Part shown: positions 23,843-26,552 of the stretch, in pieces
How positions within the stretch are numbered: position 1 is the stretch's first letter
How the letters are laid out: each line of letters opens with the position of its first letter
Assembly: GCA_050246595.1 (NCBI GenBank)
Contig: JBFWVT010000071.1
Location: 1-26,552, forward strand
Direction of reading: 5' to 3'
From: DATARH01 sp050246595
GTDB lineage: Bacteria; Pseudomonadota; Alphaproteobacteria; ATCC43930; CGMCC-115725
Length of the DNA stretch: 26,552 nucleotides
Translations under genes and position numbers: made by a program
Notes under the pieces: model-generated
Told to the model about the DNA's origin: nothing
Seen by the model: only the letters and a program-made list of their open reading frames with translations
Database searches by the model: none

Positions 23843-24531
23843 GCGAGCCGGTTGCGGATACGGATCTGTTTCCGCCGCGTGCGCTCGATCCCGACGAGGT
23901 CGAAGCCGGTCGCAAGCTGTTCGCGCGCGAGTGCCGCTTTGTCGCCGGTGCCGCCGATGCGGCCGCGCTGCCGCCGGAGACCCTGCCCGAGATCGCGTTT
24001 GTCGGCCGCTCGAATGTCGGCAAGTCAAGCCTGGTCAACGCGCTGACCGGGCGGCGCATGCTGGCGCGCACCTCGAACACGCCGGGGCGCACCCGCCAGC
24101 TCAATTTTTTCGCGCTCGACGGTCGGCTGATGCTGGTCGATCTGCCGGGTTACGGCTATGCCGAGGCGTCGAAGAGCGCGATCCGGGGCTGGACGCAGCT
24201 GATGCAGAACTACCTGCGCGGACGCTCCAGCCTGCGCCGCGTCTGTCTGCTGATCGATTCGCGCCACGGGATCAAGGAGCCGGACCGCGCGCTGACGGCG
24301 CTGTGCGACACCGCCGGTCTGTCGTATCAGGCGGTGCTGACCAAGATCGACAAGCTCGGCCTCGCCGATCGCACTGCCGTCGCCGAAAACGTCGCCGCCG
24401 AACTGGCGCGGCATGGCGCCGCCCATCCCGAGATCCATCTGACCAGCGCCGAAAAGCGGCTCGGTATCGCCGCCTTGCGCGCAACGCTGGCCGGGTTTGC
24501 CGACATGGCGTTGCCCCGGTCGCCGCGATAG
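23809..24531 (+). CDS. engB: Ribosome biogenesis GTP-binding protein EngB (YihA/YsxC)
   Basis: EngB is an essential-type GTPase for large-subunit assembly. Visible are the G1 loop G-R-S-N-V-G-K-S-S, G2 S-N-T-P-G-R-T-R-Q-L-N-F-F, G3 D-L-P-G-Y-G-Y-A and G4 T-K-I-D-K. Two starts are possible. ATG 23809 gives 240 residues, overlaps yidC by 34 nt and lacks a clear ribosome binding site. CTG 23839 gives 230 residues, overlaps the yidC stop as CTGA and has GAGGGGG (23828-23834) four bases upstream. Homologues begin close to the CTG position. ATG is given here as the conservative call; identity is not in doubt. Confidence 0.93.
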   Translation: MADHAPRGGSLSEPVADTDLFPPRALDPDEVEAGRKLFARECRFVAGAADAAALPPETLPEIAFVGRSNVGKSSLVNALTGRRMLARTSNTPGRTRQLNFFALDGRLMLVDLPGYGYAEASKSAIRGWTQLMQNYLRGRSSLRRVCLLIDSRHGIKEPDRALTALCDTAGLSYQAVLTKIDKLGLADRTAVAENVAAELARHGAAHPEIHLTSAEKRLGIAALRATLAGFADMALPRSPR

Positions 24532-24542
24532 AGTGCGCCGCC

Positions 24543-25415
24543 ATGAACGCCGAACCCGACCCGAACCCGTCCTCGTTCGATGCGGCGACAATCGCCGCGG
24601 TGCTGAACCGGATCGTCCCGCACTGGACCCGCTACGCGGGGAAAACTGTCGTCGTCAAATACGGCGGGCATGCGATGGGCGCCGGCGCGGAAACCTTCGC
24701 CGCCGATATCGCGCTGCTGCACCAGCTCGGCATTCACCCGATCGTCGTGCATGGCGGCGGACCGCAGATCAACCGCATGCTCGACCGGCTCGGGATCAAG
24801 AGCCGCTTTGTCAACGGCCTGCGAGTCACCGACCCGGAGACGATGGAAATCGTCGAGATGGTTCTGGCGGGGACGATCAACAAACAGCTCGTCGCGGCGA
24901 TCAACACCGCCGGCGGTCGCGCGATCGGGTTGACCGGCAAGGATGGCGGGCTGCTGCACGCCCGCAGGCTGACGCGCAACGGCGATATCGGGCTGGTTGG
25001 GGAGCCGGAACGGGTCGATGCCGATGTGCTCGGCGGGTTTCAGCGCACGAGGATGATCCCGGTGATCGCGCCGATCGGGGTCGGCGCCGCCGGCGAGACC
25101 TACAATATCAACGCCGATACCGTGGCCGGCGCGGTCGCCGCCGCGGTCCGGGCCTCGCGCTTTCTGCTGCTGACCGATGTTCCCGGAGTGCTCGATACGG
25201 AAAAAAGGCTGATTCCGGAGATCGGCGCCGACGCGGTGCGCCGCCTGGTCGCCGACGGCACGATTTCGGGCGGCATGATCCCGAAAGTCGAAACCTGTCT
25301 CGATGCGGTCGATAACGGGGTCGAGGCGGCGGTGATCCTCGACGGACGGGTGCCGCACGCGATCCTGCTCGAACTGCTCGGCGAGGGCGCCGGCACGCTG
25401 ATCCGCGGCGGTTGA
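24543..25415 (+). CDS. argB: Acetylglutamate kinase
   Basis: ArgB phosphorylates N-acetyl-L-glutamate, the second step of arginine biosynthesis. The 290-residue protein has the amino-acid-kinase motifs V-V-V-K-Y-G-G-H-A-M-G (about 35-45) with the ATP-contacting lysine, H-P-I-V-V-H-G-G-G-P-Q-I-N (about 66-78), G-L-R-V-T-D-P-E-T-M (about 93-102), I-G-L-T-G-K-D-G (about 127-134), and Y-N-I-N-A-D-T-V-A-G (about 187-196). ATG 24543 lies 11 bp after engB. In many alphaproteobacteria argB sits near yidC/engB and a HAD nucleotidase, as here. Confidence 0.96.
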   Translation: MNAEPDPNPSSFDAATIAAVLNRIVPHWTRYAGKTVVVKYGGHAMGAGAETFAADIALLHQLGIHPIVVHGGGPQINRMLDRLGIKSRFVNGLRVTDPETMEIVEMVLAGTINKQLVAAINTAGGRAIGLTGKDGGLLHARRLTRNGDIGLVGEPERVDADVLGGFQRTRMIPVIAPIGVGAAGETYNINADTVAGAVAAAVRASRFLLLTDVPGVLDTEKRLIPEIGADAVRRLVADGTISGGMIPKVETCLDAVDNGVEAAVILDGRVPHAILLELLGEGAGTLIRGG

Positions 25416-25429
25416 GAACGCGAGAGAGC

Positions 25430-26158
25430 ATGGCTTACACGACAAGGCGCGAGGCCCGCCCGCTCGGCGAGATCGAGACCTGGATTTTCGATCTCGACAA
25501 CACGCTCTACCCGGCCTCGTGCCGGCTGTTCGACCAGGTGCAGCAGCGCATGAACGAATACATCTGCACCCGTTTCGGATTGGAGCCGGAAGCGGCGGCG
25601 GAGCTGCGCCGCACCTATTTCCGCGAGCACGGCACGACCTTGCGCGGTCTGATGACGGTCAACCGGATCGACCCGCACGATTTTCTCGCCTTTGTGCACG
25701 AGATCGACCTGTCCTGCGTACCGCCCGATCCGGCGCTCGCCGCCGCGATGACCGAGCTGCGCGGCCACAAGATCATCCACACCAACGGCTCGGTGCGGCA
25801 TGCCGAGCGGCTGCTGGAGCATCTCGGCCTGACCCGATCGTTCAGCGGCATCATCGATATCGCGGCGGCCGAGTTCGATCCGAAACCGTCGCTCGCCGGC
25901 TACAATCTGCTGTTGCGCCGCCATCAGGTCGATCCGCGCCGCGCGCTGATGGTCGAGGACATCGCGCGCAACCTCGCGCCGGCCGCCGAACTCGGCATGA
26001 CGACCGCCTGGATGCGCAACGGGCTCGACTGGGCCTCGGCCGAATCCGACGCCGATTACATCCATCACGTCGTCGACGATCTGGCAGGTTTTCTGACCGC
26101 CGCCGCGCGTCTGCAAACAGACGCGCCGTCCGACGGACCCGCCCCGGAACCGCGATGA
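25430..26158 (+). CDS. Pyrimidine 5'-nucleotidase, HAD superfamily (SDT1-like)
   Basis: This 242-residue haloacid-dehalogenase-type phosphatase is predicted to dephosphorylate pyrimidine nucleotides. HAD motif I is W-I-F-D-L-D-N-T-L-Y-P (about 18-28), motif II I-H-T-N-G-S-V-R-H-A, motif III the K of D-P-K-P-S-L-A-G-Y, and motif IV M-V-E-D-I-A-R-N-L. The substrate is assigned by family resemblance only. ATG 25430 follows GAGAGAG; a TTG at 25412 would overlap the argB stop as TTGA and add six residues. The stop overlaps the next ATG (ATGA), coupling it to bolA. Confidence 0.88.
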   Translation: MAYTTRREARPLGEIETWIFDLDNTLYPASCRLFDQVQQRMNEYICTRFGLEPEAAAELRRTYFREHGTTLRGLMTVNRIDPHDFLAFVHEIDLSCVPPDPALAAAMTELRGHKIIHTNGSVRHAERLLEHLGLTRSFSGIIDIAAAEFDPKPSLAGYNLLLRRHQVDPRRALMVEDIARNLAPAAELGMTTAWMRNGLDWASAESDADYIHHVVDDLAGFLTAAARLQTDAPSDGPAPEPR

Positions 26159-26430
26159 GCGTCGCCGAGACAATCCACCAAAAACTGACGGCCCATCTCG
26201 CGCCGGTCCGGCTCGAAATCGCCGACGAGTCACACCGTCACGCCGGCCACGCCGGAGCGCGACCCGAGGGCGAAACGCATTTCGCGGTCACGATTGTGTC
26301 CGCCGCGTTTACCGGTCTCGGCCGCGTCGCGCGGCAGCGTCTCGTTTACCAGATCCTCGCCGAGGAACTGGCGACCCGCGTTCACGCGCTGGGCCTGACG
26401 ACGCTGGCCCCGGGCGAACCCGGTGCCTAG
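26155..26430 (+). CDS. BolA family protein, stop codon completed by the IS
   Basis: This 91-residue BolA-type protein has H-R-H-A-G-H-A-G-A-R-P-E-G-E-T-H-F (27-43) and the helix-turn-helix-like region around G-R-V-A-R-Q-R-L-V-Y-Q, then H-A-L-G-L-T-T-L-A-P-G-E. BolA proteins partner with monothiol glutaredoxins in iron-sulfur handling. Here the histidine pair in H-x-G-H could serve that role (inference). It overlaps the nucleotidase by 4 nt. Its TAG stop is formed by the TA of the IS target site plus the first G of the IS, so the protein end coincides exactly with the insertion. Typical family ends fall nearby, so loss of sequence is at most a few residues. Confidence 0.92.
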   Translation: MSVAETIHQKLTAHLAPVRLEIADESHRHAGHAGARPEGETHFAVTIVSAAFTGLGRVARQRLVYQILAEELATRVHALGLTTLAPGEPGA

Positions 26431-26463
26431 AGTGTGATCGGGTCTGGTTGAAACGGGATAGGG

Positions 26464-26481
26464 GTTCCCCGGCGCGGGGAT
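26464..26481 (+). other. Type I-E CRISPR-repeat-like hairpin in the IS630 transposase leader (right copy)
   Basis: GTTCCCCGGCGCGGGGAT, identical to the left copy (294-311), lies 41 bp before the transposase ATG. Because both copies carry it, the hairpin is a property of the element and not of the cas6e neighbourhood. Confidence 0.45.
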
Positions 26482-26522
26482 CTCTGCGCAAGATGCTGGC
26501 TGGGGGGCGGAGGCCAGCACGC

Positions 26523-26552
26523 ATGCCCAGACCCTATTCACAGGATTTGCGA
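26523..26552 (+). CDS. IS630 family transposase, first ten codons
   Basis: The reading frame MPRPYSQDLR is identical to the start of the left copy's transposase and then runs off the window. Assignment depends on that identity. Confidence 0.8.
   Translation, partial: MPRPYSQDLR

Larger units (their letters stand above)
26430..26552 (+). mobile_element. IS630-type insertion sequence, right copy, 5' end only
   Basis: The element begins with G 26430 directly after TA 26428-26429, and its first bases are GAGTGTGATCGGGTCTGGTT. The 123 visible bases match 223-345 on the opposite strand except at three positions: two just before the transposase start and the last base. It points out of the window, mirror-image to the left copy. 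It is inserted at the very end of the bolA gene. Confidence 0.9.

Overview
The window is about 26.5 kb of high-GC DNA whose gene content and order point to an alphaproteobacterium, probably Rhodospirillales-like. The main reasons are the alphaproteobacterial type of AddAB, the tsaE-amgK-murU-addBA gene order, the ClpS-ClpA pair, a thioredoxin-reductase-like ferredoxin-NADP reductase, and the rpmH-rnpA-yidD-yidC-engB-argB cluster. No taxonomic search could be run.

Layout. Both ends lie inside copies of one IS630-type element, in inverted and outward-facing orientation (left 1-345 minus, right 26430-26552 plus). Next to the left copy is a complete but orphan Cas6e-like gene (445-1032, minus). 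A short translationally coupled ORF follows it and is cut off by the IS. From 1137 to 10449 a minus-strand operon runs tsaE, amgK, murU, a GxxExxY cassette inside a 31-bp inverted repeat, addB and addA: t6A tRNA modification, MurNAc recycling and double-strand-break repair. From 10538 on the plus strand come a ferredoxin-NADP reductase and an orphan ring-hydroxylating dioxygenase beta subunit. A large hybrid histidine kinase lies at 12262-15069 on the minus strand. The plus strand then carries a 187-bp MITE-like element with a 6-bp target duplication, tsaD, gpsA, clpS and clpA. A 528-bp hairpin-rich gap follows, then rpmH, rnpA, yidD, yidC, engB, argB, a pyrimidine 5'-nucleotidase and bolA, which ends exactly at the right IS copy.

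How the genes work together. TsaD and TsaE belong to the same t6A pathway but sit in separate operons here. AmgK and MurU act in sequence on recycled cell-wall sugar. AddA and AddB form one helicase-nuclease. ClpS delivers substrates to ClpA. RnpA, YidD, YidC and EngB serve RNA processing, membrane insertion and ribosome assembly.

Most unusual region: the left edge. A type I-E crRNA endonuclease homologue stands alone behind addA. The adjacent IS630 copies carry, in the untranslated leader of their transposase, an 18-nt sequence (GTTCCCCGGCGCGGGGAT) that looks like the conserved core of a type I-E CRISPR repeat. Whether this is a decayed CRISPR-Cas locus, a coincidence or a repurposed Cas6e regulating the transposon cannot be settled from this window. 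No CRISPR array is visible.
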